NCBI RefSeq assembly: GCF_031844705.1
Contig: NZ_CP134609.1
Coordinates: 620,001 to 684,000, forward strand
Length of the DNA stretch: 64,000 bases
Source of the DNA: Streptomyces sp. ITFR-16
GTDB lineage: Bacteria; Actinomycetota; Actinomycetes; Streptomycetales; Streptomycetaceae
Direction: 5' to 3'
Positions 16,853 to 25,722 of the stretch are shown in pieces. A model generated the notes under the pieces. The model ran no database searches and was not told the DNA's origin. It worked only from the letters and a program-made list of their open reading frames with translations. The position numbers and the translations under genes were made by a program. How positions within the stretch are numbered: position 1 is the first letter of the stretch; each line of letters starts with the position of its first letter.

Positions 16853-17473
16853 ATGAGTTCTTCCCTCAGCGTCTATCTGCTCGATGTCGCCGCCACCCGT
16901 GCCCTGGTCGGATCGCGCGACGACCAGTTGCTCAAGGTCGTCCGCGAGTCCTTCGGGGACGATCTGGCCCGCGACGACGACTACTTCAGCGATGCGATCC
17001 AGGACGGCGCCCCCACGGCCTTCGAGGCGCTGCGCGCCGTCGTCCACGGAGGGCCGTTCAGCGAGGACGGGGAGCACGCGTTCCAGTACGGCTACGCCTA
17101 CTCCCGCCTGTGCTCGCTCACCGGGTCGTTCCTGCACAACGACTCCTTCACCCCGCATCGCGGCGACTGGCTGTCGGTGGTCGACCAGGGCCTGAAGGCG
17201 CTCGGTGTCACCGCCGTGTCCGTGGAGGCGTTCGGCTACAGCGACCTGCCCGCTCCCCTGCCGTACACGTACATACCGGGCTGCGGCGAGTGGACGCCCG
17301 AGGACATAGCCCGGGCCCTGGAGCAGTTCGAGGCCACGAAGCGGGCGGTCGACGAAGCGGGCGAGGCGCCGCCGCTGGAGCCCGAGGTGGTGGACGCCGT
17401 CATGCAGTGCGTCGGCTGGATGCGGAGCGCGGCGAGCCGGCCGGGCTTCGGCGTGATCGGCTTCCGTTTCTGA
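16853..17473 (+). CDS. Uncharacterised conserved protein (possibly DUF7691-type)
   Basis: A 206-residue soluble protein starting MSSSLSVYLLDVAATRAL, a beginning shared by streptomycete proteins of unknown function that I associate with DUF7691, at low certainty. It has no signal peptide, membrane helix or catalytic signature. The ATG at 16853 is preferred over a GTG 30 bp upstream because homology seems to begin there. It is divergent from the chitinase gene and convergent with the DJ-1-like gene. Confidence 0.65.
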   Translation: MSSSLSVYLLDVAATRALVGSRDDQLLKVVRESFGDDLARDDDYFSDAIQDGAPTAFEALRAVVHGGPFSEDGEHAFQYGYAYSRLCSLTGSFLHNDSFTPHRGDWLSVVDQGLKALGVTAVSVEAFGYSDLPAPLPYTYIPGCGEWTPEDIARALEQFEATKRAVDEAGEAPPLEPEVVDAVMQCVGWMRSAASRPGFGVIGFRF

Positions 17474-17493
17474 GGGGCGGCCGGCCGGCGGTA

Positions 17494-17519
17494 CGGGGCC
17501 CGCGGGCACGCGGGCCCCG
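17494..17519. terminator. Convergent hairpin terminator
   Basis: Arms CGGGGCCCGCG and CGCGGGCCCCG (11 bp) surround a GGCA loop between the convergent genes ending at 17473 and 17546. It can serve both directions. Confidence 0.78.
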
Positions 17520-17545
17520 GAAGCGCACCCCCGTCCCGCCGGGGG

Positions 17546-18241
17546 TCAGCCGAGCTTCTTGAGGAGTTCGTCCGCGAGCGGCGCGGCCGACGCCGGGTTC
17601 TGACCGGTGACGAGGTTGCGGTCGACCACGACGTGCGGGGCCCACGGCTCGCCCTCCTGGAAGTCGGCGCCGATCTCCACCAGACGGTCCTGAAGCAGCC
17701 ACTTGGCCTTGTCGGCGAAGCCCGCCTGGGTCTCCTCGTCGTTGGTGAAGCCGGTCAGCCGGTAGCCGGCGAAGGCGTTGGTGCCGTCGTCCTTGGTGGC
17801 GGCGAGCACGGCGGCCGGGGCGTGGCAGACGATGCCCAGCGGGCTGCCCGACTCCAGCGCGCGCACGAGCAGCCTGCCGGAGTCGGCGTTCACCGCCAGG
17901 TCCTCCATCGGGCCGTGCCCGCCCGGGTAGAACACCGCCGCGTAGTCCGCGAGATCCACGTCCTCCACCTTCAGCGGGTGCCGGAGTTCCGCCATGCCCT
18001 CGACCGCGGCGGCCACCCTGTCGGCGTTCTCCTGGCCGTCGTTGAACTCGGGGGCCAGGCTGCCCCGGTCGACGGTCGGCACCACGCCGCCGGGCGTGGC
18101 CACGACGATCTCGTGGCCGGCGGCCTTGAACGCCTGGTAGGGCGCGACGGCCTCCTCCGCCCAGAAGCCGGTCGGGTGCGCGGTGCCGTCGGCGAGCGTC
18201 CAGTGGTCGGAACCGGTCAGAACGAAAAGGATCTTTGCCAT
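17546..18241 (-). CDS. DJ-1/PfpI-family type 1 glutamine amidotransferase-like protein
   Basis: A 231-residue protein of the DJ-1/PfpI superfamily, HchA-like group. The nucleophile cysteine sits in GIVCHAPAA near residue 141, preceded by a YPGGHGPMEDL segment that supplies the conserved glutamate region. Such proteins are proposed to act as glyoxalases, deglycases or chaperones. It is divergent from a LysR regulator, which suggests that regulator controls it. Confidence 0.87.
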   Translation of the reverse strand: MAKILFVLTGSDHWTLADGTAHPTGFWAEEAVAPYQAFKAAGHEIVVATPGGVVPTVDRGSLAPEFNDGQENADRVAAAVEGMAELRHPLKVEDVDLADYAAVFYPGGHGPMEDLAVNADSGRLLVRALESGSPLGIVCHAPAAVLAATKDDGTNAFAGYRLTGFTNDEETQAGFADKAKWLLQDRLVEIGADFQEGEPWAPHVVVDRNLVTGQNPASAAPLADELLKKLG

Positions 18242-18363
18242 GTCACATCTTTCGCGAGGCCGGGCCGTCGTCCGCCCGGGAGGGTTGCGGTACGGCGGTC
18301 GGGCGGGCCGTACCCCGGCCGCCGTCGCGCCGACCGCTTCACGCTACGTCCGCAGACCCACGG

Positions 18364-18378
18364 GATTCCAATAGAATC
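18364..18378. promoter_or_regulatory. GATTC-N5-GAATC dyad, candidate LysR site
   Basis: A 15-bp perfect dyad (GATTCCAATAGAATC) of the T-N11-A type preferred by LysR regulators, 7 bp before the likely LysR start and in the divergent region with the DJ-1-like gene. Confidence 0.5.
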
Positions 18379-18384
18379 GCCTGT

Positions 18385-19344
18385 ATGAGCGATAGGCAAT
18401 CCAATGGGATGACGCAAGCGGAGCAGACGGCGGCGACCGGCCCGGCGGACCTGAATCTGCTGCGTACCTTTCTGGCCGTCCACCGCTCCGGATCGTTCAC
18501 CGCCGCCGCGCGGCTGCTCGGTCTGTCGCAGCCGACGGTGACGACCCAGATCCGTGCCCTGGAGCGCCAGCTGGGCCGGGAGCTGTTCGAGCGGCGGGCC
18601 CGGGGCGTGGTCGCGGCGCCCTTCGCGGACACGCTCGCGGCCCGGGTGGTCGCGCCCCTCGACGCGCTGGCGGCGGTCACCGGCGACGGCGGGCCCGGCG
18701 GGGCGGAGGCGGCCGGGCCCGTCCATCTGGCCGGACCGGCCGAGCTGCTGTGCGTACGCGCCCTGCCCGCGCTCGCCCCGCTCGTCGCCCAGGGGGTGCA
18801 GGTGCGCGCGGCCCCGGGGCTGACCGATCCACTGCTCGACGAGCTGCGCGCGGGGCGCCACGACCTGGTGATCGCCACCGCCCGGCCGCGCGGCCGGGCC
18901 TGGAGTGCCGCGCCCCTGATGGACGAGGAGTTCGTCCTCGTCGCGGCCCCGGAGGCGGCCGAGCGGATCGGCGGGGCGGAACAGGTCGCCGCCGCCGGCC
19001 CCTCCGTCCTGCGCGCGCTGCCGCTGATCACGTACGCCGAGGACCTGCCGATCGCGCGCCGCTACTGGCGCCATGTGTTCGGCAGACGGCTCAACAGCCC
19101 GGCCGCCGTGACCGTCCCCGATCTGCGGGGCGTGCTGGCCCTGGTCGTCGCCGGGGCGGGGTTCACGGTGCTGCCCCGCTATCTCTGCGCGGGCGAACTG
19201 GCCTCGGGCGCACTGACGTTGCTCGCCGATCCGGAGGACCCGCCGATCAACACGGGCTACCTCGTGCAACGGCCGGGCCCGGTGACGAACCCGCACGTCG
19301 AGCTGGTCCGCGACCACCTGCTGCGGGCGGGCCGGGTCTGGTGA
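18385..19344 (+). CDS. LysR-family transcriptional regulator
   Basis: A 319-residue LTTR. The winged HTH occupies about residues 27-85 (LNLLRTFLAVHRSGSFTAAA, SQPTVTTQIRALE) and is followed by a periplasmic-binding-like effector domain. The ATG at 18385 is used; a second ATG eight codons later is also possible because the first lies very close to a dyad. It is divergent from the DJ-1-like gene, the classic LysR arrangement, so that gene is its likely target. Confidence 0.87.
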   Translation: MSDRQSNGMTQAEQTAATGPADLNLLRTFLAVHRSGSFTAAARLLGLSQPTVTTQIRALERQLGRELFERRARGVVAAPFADTLAARVVAPLDALAAVTGDGGPGGAEAAGPVHLAGPAELLCVRALPALAPLVAQGVQVRAAPGLTDPLLDELRAGRHDLVIATARPRGRAWSAAPLMDEEFVLVAAPEAAERIGGAEQVAAAGPSVLRALPLITYAEDLPIARRYWRHVFGRRLNSPAAVTVPDLRGVLALVVAGAGFTVLPRYLCAGELASGALTLLADPEDPPINTGYLVQRPGPVTNPHVELVRDHLLRAGRVW

Positions 19345-19356
19345 GCCCGGACCCGG

Positions 19357-20319
19357 TCAGCCGGCGGTACGGGCGCGCAGCGCGCGGCGAAACCAGTCCA
19401 GCGCGGGCGCGACGGGTTCCGGTGCCGGCCACCGGTTGATCACGGCGAGCAGCTGGAAGTACCGCTCCCTGCGGGGGTCGTCGCCGCTGTCGAGACGGGC
19501 CAGCAGCCGCCGGCGCAGAGCGGTGTCGTCCGGGAGGCCGCAGAGCCGCGCGTAGGAGGCGGTCACCGCGTCCACGACGCCGTCCGCCTGCGGGGCGAGC
19601 GGGTCGGTGCCCGCCGCCGCGGGGGCTGCCGCGTGGTCACGGATCACCGCCTCGGGGTCGCGTACGGGGACGCTCCCGCCGCCCGCGGCCCGGTCCGCCG
19701 TGTGGTGCTCGGCGCTGCGGCGCAGGGCGGCGCGGAACTCCGGGTCCTGGGTCAGTTCGGCCAGCTCCGCCCATGCCTCGACCTGGTCATCGGCGGGGTC
19801 GTCGGGCAGTTCGGGCGTCATCGACCGCAGGACGCCGTCCAGGCCCGGGTCCCCGGGCGGGCTGCCGAAGACGGCGTCGAGGAAGTCGCGGGTCAGCGTC
19901 CGCCGCTGGTCCTCGGAGAGCCTGGCCAATCGGTGCATGAGTTCCATCTCCTCGGGTGTCGAACCACGTCGGGCCACGGCCGTCAGCACCGCGCGCCGCA
20001 GGCTCAGCGTCCGGATCCGCGTCTCCAGCGCCTCCGCGTGCGCGGCGGCGACGTCGGAGAGCCGGGCCTGGCCTGCCACGACGTCACCGATCGTGGACAG
20101 GCCGAGCCCGAGTTCGCGCAGGGTCCGCACGAGGTTCAGCCGGGCCACGGCGTCCGGGTCGTACTGCCGGTAGCCGGCGGGGCTGCGGTCGGCGGGCGGC
20201 ACGATCCCGCGATCGGAGTAGAAGCGGACGGTCTTGACGGAGAGCCCGGTCCGCCGGGCCAGCTCACCGATCGAGAGCCGCGTGCCACCGCTCGCCCCGT
20301 CGTGCGTGTCGCCGTTCAT
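19357..20319 (-). CDS. MerR-family transcriptional regulator
   Basis: A 320-residue regulator. The N-terminal MerR domain (about residues 15-85) shows LSIGELARRTGLSVKTVRFYSDRG and AGYRQYDPDAV, followed by the usual long dimerisation helix. The 230-residue C-terminal part is helical without a metal-binding cysteine cluster, so it probably senses an organic effector or protein. It is divergent from the DinB-type gene. The start at 20319 has a GGGAGAG site upstream, and the frame remains open further upstream without homology. Confidence 0.85.
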   Translation of the reverse strand: MNGDTHDGASGGTRLSIGELARRTGLSVKTVRFYSDRGIVPPADRSPAGYRQYDPDAVARLNLVRTLRELGLGLSTIGDVVAGQARLSDVAAAHAEALETRIRTLSLRRAVLTAVARRGSTPEEMELMHRLARLSEDQRRTLTRDFLDAVFGSPPGDPGLDGVLRSMTPELPDDPADDQVEAWAELAELTQDPEFRAALRRSAEHHTADRAAGGGSVPVRDPEAVIRDHAAAPAAAGTDPLAPQADGVVDAVTASYARLCGLPDDTALRRRLLARLDSGDDPRRERYFQLLAVINRWPAPEPVAPALDWFRRALRARTAG

Positions 20320-20421
20320 GGGCCACACTCTCCCGTCTCCCTCCGGGGGAGACTCAAGCGGCCGGGCGACAGCCGCCGAATCCGGTGGCTTCCGGGCCGC
20401 AGCCTGTACAGGATCATGGGC

Positions 20422-21021
20422 ATGAACGACACCGATTCCTCTTCCGGCGCCGGCGCTCCCGACGACGCCCCGCTCCCCCGCACGTTCGGCTGGGACAACA
20501 TGTTCGCCCGCCCGGACGACGACCCCCGGGACGACGGCGGGTTCCGCGGTGAGCGGGAGACGCTGGTGGGTCTGCTGCGCGATCAGCGGCTCACCCTGGA
20601 GATGAAGTGCTCCGGGCTCGACGCCAAGGCCCTGGCCCGTCGGTCCGTTCCGCCGTCGAATCTGTCGCTGCTCGGGCTCGTGCGGCATCTGGCCGGCGTG
20701 GAGGTCTACTGGTTCCGCCGTGTGATGGCGGGTCAGGACGTCCGGCGGCCATATCGCACCGCCACCGACCGGGACGCCGAGTTCAACGGGGCGGTGCCCG
20801 ATCCCGGGGTCGTCGCGGATGCCTGGGCGCGCTGGCGGTCCGAGGTCGCTTTCGCGGAGGCGTTCGTCGCCGGGGCTCCCGGGCTCGGCCTCATGGCGGT
20901 CGGCGGCGACGAGCCGATCGAGCTGCGGGGCGTCCTGGCGCACATGATCGAGGAGTACGCCCGGCACAACGGGCACGCCGACTTTCTGCGTGAACGGATC
21001 GACGGCCGGGTGGGTCAGTAG
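20422..21021 (+). CDS. DinB/DUF664-family protein
   Basis: A 199-residue four-helix protein of the DinB-like superfamily. LSLLGLVRHLAGVEVYWFRR near residues 75-95 and HMIEEYARHNGHADFLRE near 175-192 provide the three conserved metal-binding histidines. Actinobacterial members are thiol-dependent transferases or uncharacterised. An in-frame ATG also exists 6 bp upstream. It is divergent from the MerR gene and could be its target. Confidence 0.82.
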   Translation: MNDTDSSSGAGAPDDAPLPRTFGWDNMFARPDDDPRDDGGFRGERETLVGLLRDQRLTLEMKCSGLDAKALARRSVPPSNLSLLGLVRHLAGVEVYWFRRVMAGQDVRRPYRTATDRDAEFNGAVPDPGVVADAWARWRSEVAFAEAFVAGAPGLGLMAVGGDEPIELRGVLAHMIEEYARHNGHADFLRERIDGRVGQ

Positions 21022-21163
21022 CCGCCGGCGCATTCCGTACCAAAGCGGCGGGTACGGTGGTGTCCGCGCCGCCGCACCGTCGCTCCCACCGGGCGCGGCG
21101 GAACCGCGGCGCTTCCGCTTCCGGGGCCGCCGCCCGGAAGACCTACGGGCATCGGAGGGCTTC

Positions 21164-21910
21164 GTGGCACTCGACATCAACGAGCCGTTCGGTCAGAACT
21201 GGACCCACGCGGCCCAGTTCGGCATCGCGTTCGCCCTGTCCTGCGCGATCGGGATCGAGCGCGAGATCCGCCAGAAGGCGGCCGGTCTGCGCACGTACAC
21301 GATCGTCGGGCTCGGCGCCGCGCTGTTCACCCTGGTCAGCAAGTTCGGCTTCTCCGACGTCGTGGTGACCGGACAGGTAGAGCTGGACCCGTCCCGTGTC
21401 GCGGCGCAGATCGTCTCCGGGCTCGGGTTCATCGGCGGCGGCGTCATCTTCGTCCACCGGGGCTCGGTGCGGGGCCTGACCACGGCCGCCTCCATCTGGC
21501 TCACCGCCGCCGTCGGCTGCGCGGCCGGGGCGGGGCTGCCCGTCCTGGCCACCCTGGCGACCCTCGCGTATTTCCTGGTCTCCTACGGCGTCCGGCCCCT
21601 GGCCCACCGGCTGCCGGCCCTGCGCAACGCCTCCATCGGCTACCGGATCACCTACACCGAGGGCGTCGGCGCGCTGCGGGAGCTGGTCAACCACTGCACG
21701 GAGGCCGGGTTCGCCGTCTCGGAGCTGACCACGCTGGCCGCCGACGGGACGGGGATGTTCCGGCGGCGCCGGTCGCAGCCGGACGCCGAGCGGACCGTCG
21801 AGGTCGCGCTGAGTGTGCAGGGCCGGGGCGACCCCGACGCGCTGATGGCGCGGCTCTCGGCCACCACGGGGGTCCTGGCGTGCAGCCGCAGCGACCTCTC
21901 GGACGAGTGA
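21164..21910 (+). CDS. MgtC/SapB-family membrane protein
   Basis: A 248-residue protein. The N-terminal 140 residues hold four to five membrane helices with the MgtC signatures GIEREIR, GLRTYTIVGLGAALF and GLGFIGGGVIF. The C-terminal 100 residues form a soluble ACT-like domain. MgtC proteins act in magnesium homeostasis and modulate ATPases. The GTG at 21164 follows GGAGGG and gives the standard N-terminus VALDINEP; the open frame upstream looks non-coding. Confidence 0.85.
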   Translation: MALDINEPFGQNWTHAAQFGIAFALSCAIGIEREIRQKAAGLRTYTIVGLGAALFTLVSKFGFSDVVVTGQVELDPSRVAAQIVSGLGFIGGGVIFVHRGSVRGLTTAASIWLTAAVGCAAGAGLPVLATLATLAYFLVSYGVRPLAHRLPALRNASIGYRITYTEGVGALRELVNHCTEAGFAVSELTTLAADGTGMFRRRRSQPDAERTVEVALSVQGRGDPDALMARLSATTGVLACSRSDLSDE

Positions 21911-22071
21911 GCGCGCACCGGGCCCGGGGGGACCGGGGCACCGCCCGGTCGGACGCCCCGGCGTGCGGCGGGCCCCGGCGTATGGATTAGTGGCAGCGGG
22001 TCCCGGTGTGCGCCCGCGTGGCGGGGCCGGGACCCCGCCGTACCTCCGACGCCACTTCATGGAGCCGCCGC

Positions 22072-23145
22072 ATGCCCGAGACCACCGAGGAACCGGCCGC
22101 GGCCCAGCCCGTCGTCGCCCCGCTGACGACCTCGGCCCTGATCCTGGTCGCCACGATCGAACCCGGTGGCGAGGACGCCGTCCGTGAGGTGCTGCCGGAC
22201 CTGGCGGCCTTCGCCCGCTCGATCGGATTCCGCTTTCCCACGTCCGAGCTGGCCTGTGTGACGGGGTTCGGCTCCGATGCCTGGGACCGGCTGTTCTCGG
22301 GCCCCCGGCCCGCCTCGCTCCACCCCTTCCAGGAGCTGCGAGGCCCCCGCCACCACGCCCCGGCCACCCCCGGCGACCTGCTGTTCCACATCCGGGCCGA
22401 GCGGATGGACGCCTGCTACGAGTGGGCCGCCCAGCTGATGGACCGGCTGGGCGGCGCGGTGCGGATCGTCGACGAGACCCAGGGCTTCCGCTACTTCGAC
22501 CACCGCGATCTGCTCGGGTTCGTCGACGGCACCGAGAACCCGAGGGGCGACGACGCCCGGTCGGCGGCCCTCGTGGGGGACGAGGACCCCGACTTCGCGG
22601 GCGGCAGCTATGTCGTCGTACAGAAGTACCTCCACGACCTGACCGCGTGGAACGCCCTGCCGGTCGAGGAGCAGGAGCGGGTGATCGGGCGGAGCAAGTT
22701 CACCGACATCGAGATGCCCGACGACGTCAAGCCCGCCGACTCGCACGTGGCGCTGAACACCATCACCGAGCCGGACGGCACCGAGCGCGACATCCTGCGC
22801 GCCAACATGCCGTTCGGCCGCTTCGGCGAGGGCGAGTTCGGTACGTACTTCATCGGGTACGCCGCCGATCCGGACGTCACCGAACGCATGCTCCGCAACA
22901 TGTTCCTCGGCAGTCCGCCCGGCACCCACGACCGCATCCTCGACTTCTCGACGGCGGTCACCGGCACCCTCTTCCACGCCCCGAGCGCCGACTTCCTCGA
23001 CGCCCCGCCCCCGTCGCCCGCCTCCGCCGGGGCCGCGCACCTGCCGGAGCCGGTGTCCGCGCCGGTGCCGGAGGCCGTGGCCGCACCGGACGCCGGGGAC
23101 GGTTCGCTGCGTATCGGCAGCCTGCAAGAAAGCGCCTCGTCATGA
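22072..23145 (+). CDS. DyP-type peroxidase with encapsulin-targeting tail
   Basis: A 357-residue heme peroxidase of the dye-decolorising family. The GFVDG motif (GXXDG, distal Asp) lies near residue 150, SHVAL near 225 carries the proximal histidine, and a distal arginine follows near 242. After a low-complexity Ala/Pro linker (about 305-340) the C-terminus contains DGSLRIGSLQ, a typical encapsulin cargo-loading peptide. The next gene is the encapsulin, overlapping by 4 bp, so the enzyme is almost certainly packaged inside the shell. Confidence 0.94.
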   Translation: MPETTEEPAAAQPVVAPLTTSALILVATIEPGGEDAVREVLPDLAAFARSIGFRFPTSELACVTGFGSDAWDRLFSGPRPASLHPFQELRGPRHHAPATPGDLLFHIRAERMDACYEWAAQLMDRLGGAVRIVDETQGFRYFDHRDLLGFVDGTENPRGDDARSAALVGDEDPDFAGGSYVVVQKYLHDLTAWNALPVEEQERVIGRSKFTDIEMPDDVKPADSHVALNTITEPDGTERDILRANMPFGRFGEGEFGTYFIGYAADPDVTERMLRNMFLGSPPGTHDRILDFSTAVTGTLFHAPSADFLDAPPPSPASAGAAHLPEPVSAPVPEAVAAPDAGDGSLRIGSLQESASS

Positions 23146-23939
23146 ACAACCTGCACCGCGAACTCGCCCCCGTCACCCCGGCCGCCTGGGACCAGATCGA
23201 GGAGGAGGCCCGGCGCACCTTCAGCCGTCATGTGGCCGGGCGCCGTGTCATCGACGTCAGCGGGCCCGAGGGGCCCGCGCTGGCGGCGGTCGGGGACGGC
23301 CATCTGCGCGACATCGACCCGCCCACGCCGGATGTCCTGGCCCGTGCCCGGACGTCGATGCCGGTCATCGAGTGGCGGGTGCCGTTCACGGTGACCCGGG
23401 CCGCCGTCGACGACGTCGAACGCGGCTCGGACGACAGCGACTGGCAGCCCGTCAAGGACGCGGCACGCACCTGTGCGTTCGCCGAGGACATGACGATCAT
23501 CGACGGGTACGCGGCGGCGGGGATCGCGGGGCTCCGGGACGGCTCCTCGCACACGGCGCTGCCGCTGCCCGCCGACGCCCGCGACTACCCGGCCACCGTC
23601 AGCCAGGCCATGACGCAGCTTCGGCTGGCGGGTGTGGACGGGCCCTACCGGCTGCTGCTGGGCGCGGACGCGTACACGGAGGCCACCGAGACGTCCGACC
23701 ACGGCTACCCGGTCTCCACGCACCTGGCCCGCATCCTGGACGACAAGATCCTGTGGGCGCCGGCCGTCGCGGGCGGGGTGCTGCTGTCCACCCGGGGCGG
23801 CGACTTCGAACTGTGCCTGGGCGAGGACCTGTCGATCGGCTACCAGGACCATGACGCGACGGAGATCCGGCTGTACTTCCAGCAGTCGTTCACCTTCCGG
23901 ATGCTGACCCCGGAGGCGGCCGTCCCGATCATCGCCTGA
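23142..23939 (+). CDS. Family 1 encapsulin shell protein
   Basis: A 265-residue protein of the encapsulin (linocin M18-like) family with the HK97 capsid fold. Landmarks include NNLHRELAPVTPAAWDQIE at the start, a segment around SDWQPVKDAAR, and the end IRLYFQQSFTFRMLTPEA. This length and start match T=1 shells of 60 subunits that house DyP peroxidases. It overlaps the peroxidase stop by ATGA, so cargo and shell are made together. Confidence 0.95.
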   Translation: MNNLHRELAPVTPAAWDQIEEEARRTFSRHVAGRRVIDVSGPEGPALAAVGDGHLRDIDPPTPDVLARARTSMPVIEWRVPFTVTRAAVDDVERGSDDSDWQPVKDAARTCAFAEDMTIIDGYAAAGIAGLRDGSSHTALPLPADARDYPATVSQAMTQLRLAGVDGPYRLLLGADAYTEATETSDHGYPVSTHLARILDDKILWAPAVAGGVLLSTRGGDFELCLGEDLSIGYQDHDATEIRLYFQQSFTFRMLTPEAAVPIIA

Positions 23940-23973
23940 ACAGTCCGGCGGTGCGCTCGTATGCTCGGCTGCC

Positions 23974-25617
23974 ATGACGAGCCGTAGGTCCACCCCGCCG
24001 CAGCCCCGGGTCCCGGAACCGTCGGTCGCGCTGCGCGAGCTGCTCGCCTTCGACGACGGCGGCACGCTGCGGCTGCTGCTGGCCCCGGCGGGCCGGGACG
24101 TCGGCGTCCGAGGGGTGGCGGTCGGCGACGAGGGGCCCGCACGGCCGCTCGACGGCTGCCTGGTGCTGGTGACCGGAGTGCCCGCCTCGTCCCCCGACGC
24201 CGCCGGTGCCGTGCGCGAGGCCGCCGGGCGCGGTGCGTCGGGCGTGGTGCTGCGCGAGGCCGAGGGGGTGCCCGCCGCGCCCGAGGTGCCGGCCGCCGCC
24301 GAGGAGGCGGGTATCGCCCTGCTCACCCGGGCCGCGTGGGCCGACTGGACGGACACCGCCGCGCTGCTGCGCTCCGCGCTGGCCTGCGCCCGGGCCGGCC
24401 GGGACGGGGAGGCGACGGGGTTCACGGCCGGGGGCGCGGAGAGCCTGACGGCCCTCGCGGCGGCTGTCGCCGGATACACCGGCGGGTCGATCACCATCGA
24501 GGACACCCGGCTGCGGGTGCTGGCCCACTCCGCCACCGGACCGGACGTTGATGTGCTGCGCCGGTCCACCATCCTGGGCGGCCGGGTACCCGAGTGGCGG
24601 GTCGCCGAGCTGCGCCGCAGCGGCATGCTACGCGCTCTGTGGACGTCCCGGGACGTGATCCACCGCGCGGCGGACGCCGACGGCCCGGAGCGGCTGATCA
24701 TCGCGGTCCGCAGCGGCCCCGAGGTGCTCGGCTCCATCTGGGCGGCCGGCGACGGGCGGGCCCTGTCCCCGCAGGCGGCGGACGCGCTGCGCCGGGCCGC
24801 GGAGGTCGCCGCCCCGCTCCTGGTACGGCACCGGCTGCGCGAGAGCGGAGCCGCCCGCCGCAGCGAACTGGCGCTGCGCGGCCTGCTGTACGGGGACGGG
24901 GACGCCCGCACGCACGCCTGGTCCCTGGGGCTGTCCCCCGACGCGGCGTGCGCGGTCGTGGTGGCCGAACGCGCCGGCGCCGCCCCCGGCCCGGGCGACC
25001 GCACCCTGGACGTCCTCGCCCTCCAGGCGGTGACGTACCGCCCCTCCGTCCAGGTGCTGCGCGACGGGGACCGGCTGCTGGTGCTGCTGCCCGTGGACGG
25101 CGGGCCGGGGCGGGAGGCGCTGGCCCTGGCGCGGGAACTGGCGGGCCCGGCCGTGCCGGGCGGCCCGGTGGTCCTGGCGGGAGCCGGTCCGGTGGCCGCC
25201 GGCGCGTCGCACGTACGGGCCTCGCGCGAGGAGGCGGCCCTGATCGTGCGGGTGCTGCACGAGCGGGCCGCACGGGCGGACGGGACACAGCCACTCCGGT
25301 ACGCGGACGCCGCAGGCGTGGGCCCTTCGCTGGATGTCCTGCGCGTCCTTGATGCCGCGCGGCCGGTCTGGGAGGCGGGCGACGGGCCGGTGCACGAGCT
25401 CGTCCGGGCCGATCTGGCGGCGGGCGGCGACCTGGTCCGCTCGCTGGCGGCCTATCTCGACGCGTCGGGCGATGTGGCCCGGGCGGCGGCGCGGCTCGTC
25501 GTCCATCCCAACACGCTGCGCTACCGGCTGCGGCGCGCCCGGGAGCGGTTCGGGGTGGACCTGGACGATCCCGACACCCGGCTCCTCATCACCCTCGCCG
25601 TCCGTCTCACCGGGTAG
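23974..25617 (+). CDS. PucR/CdaR-family transcriptional regulator
   Basis: A 547-residue regulator. The N-terminal PucR domain covers about residues 15-130, a GGDEF-like central domain lies around 290-420, and a C-terminal HTH of the HTH_30 type (NTLRYRLRRARERFGVDL) lies near 512-535. Members control purine, amino-acid or polyamine catabolism. It starts 34 bp after the encapsulin gene but has its own start region. The downstream PLP decarboxylase is a plausible target. Confidence 0.88.
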   Translation: MTSRRSTPPQPRVPEPSVALRELLAFDDGGTLRLLLAPAGRDVGVRGVAVGDEGPARPLDGCLVLVTGVPASSPDAAGAVREAAGRGASGVVLREAEGVPAAPEVPAAAEEAGIALLTRAAWADWTDTAALLRSALACARAGRDGEATGFTAGGAESLTALAAAVAGYTGGSITIEDTRLRVLAHSATGPDVDVLRRSTILGGRVPEWRVAELRRSGMLRALWTSRDVIHRAADADGPERLIIAVRSGPEVLGSIWAAGDGRALSPQAADALRRAAEVAAPLLVRHRLRESGAARRSELALRGLLYGDGDARTHAWSLGLSPDAACAVVVAERAGAAPGPGDRTLDVLALQAVTYRPSVQVLRDGDRLLVLLPVDGGPGREALALARELAGPAVPGGPVVLAGAGPVAAGASHVRASREEAALIVRVLHERAARADGTQPLRYADAAGVGPSLDVLRVLDAARPVWEAGDGPVHELVRADLAAGGDLVRSLAAYLDASGDVARAAARLVVHPNTLRYRLRRARERFGVDLDDPDTRLLITLAVRLTG

Positions 25618-25640
25618 GTTTCCGTCTGTTCGTACGGCCG

Positions 25641-25656
25641 TTGGCCGCCCGGCCAA
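25641..25656. terminator. TTGGCCG-CC-CGGCCAA palindrome after the PucR gene
   Basis: A perfect 7-bp-arm dyad, 23 bp past the PucR stop. It could be a short terminator or an operator; a second dyad of the same NNN-CC-NNN geometry lies at 25673-25686. Confidence 0.45.
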
Positions 25657-25672
25657 GGTCCCGCACCGATAT

Positions 25673-25686
25673 TGTCCGCCCGGACA
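25673..25686. promoter_or_regulatory. TGTCCG-CC-CGGACA dyad before the decarboxylase gene
   Basis: A perfect 14-bp palindrome ending 36 bp before the ATG of the PLP decarboxylase gene, well placed for an operator, perhaps of the adjacent PucR regulator. Confidence 0.5.
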
Positions 25687-25722
25687 GAGACCTGTGGGGC
25701 AACCATCACCGAATCTGGCTCC

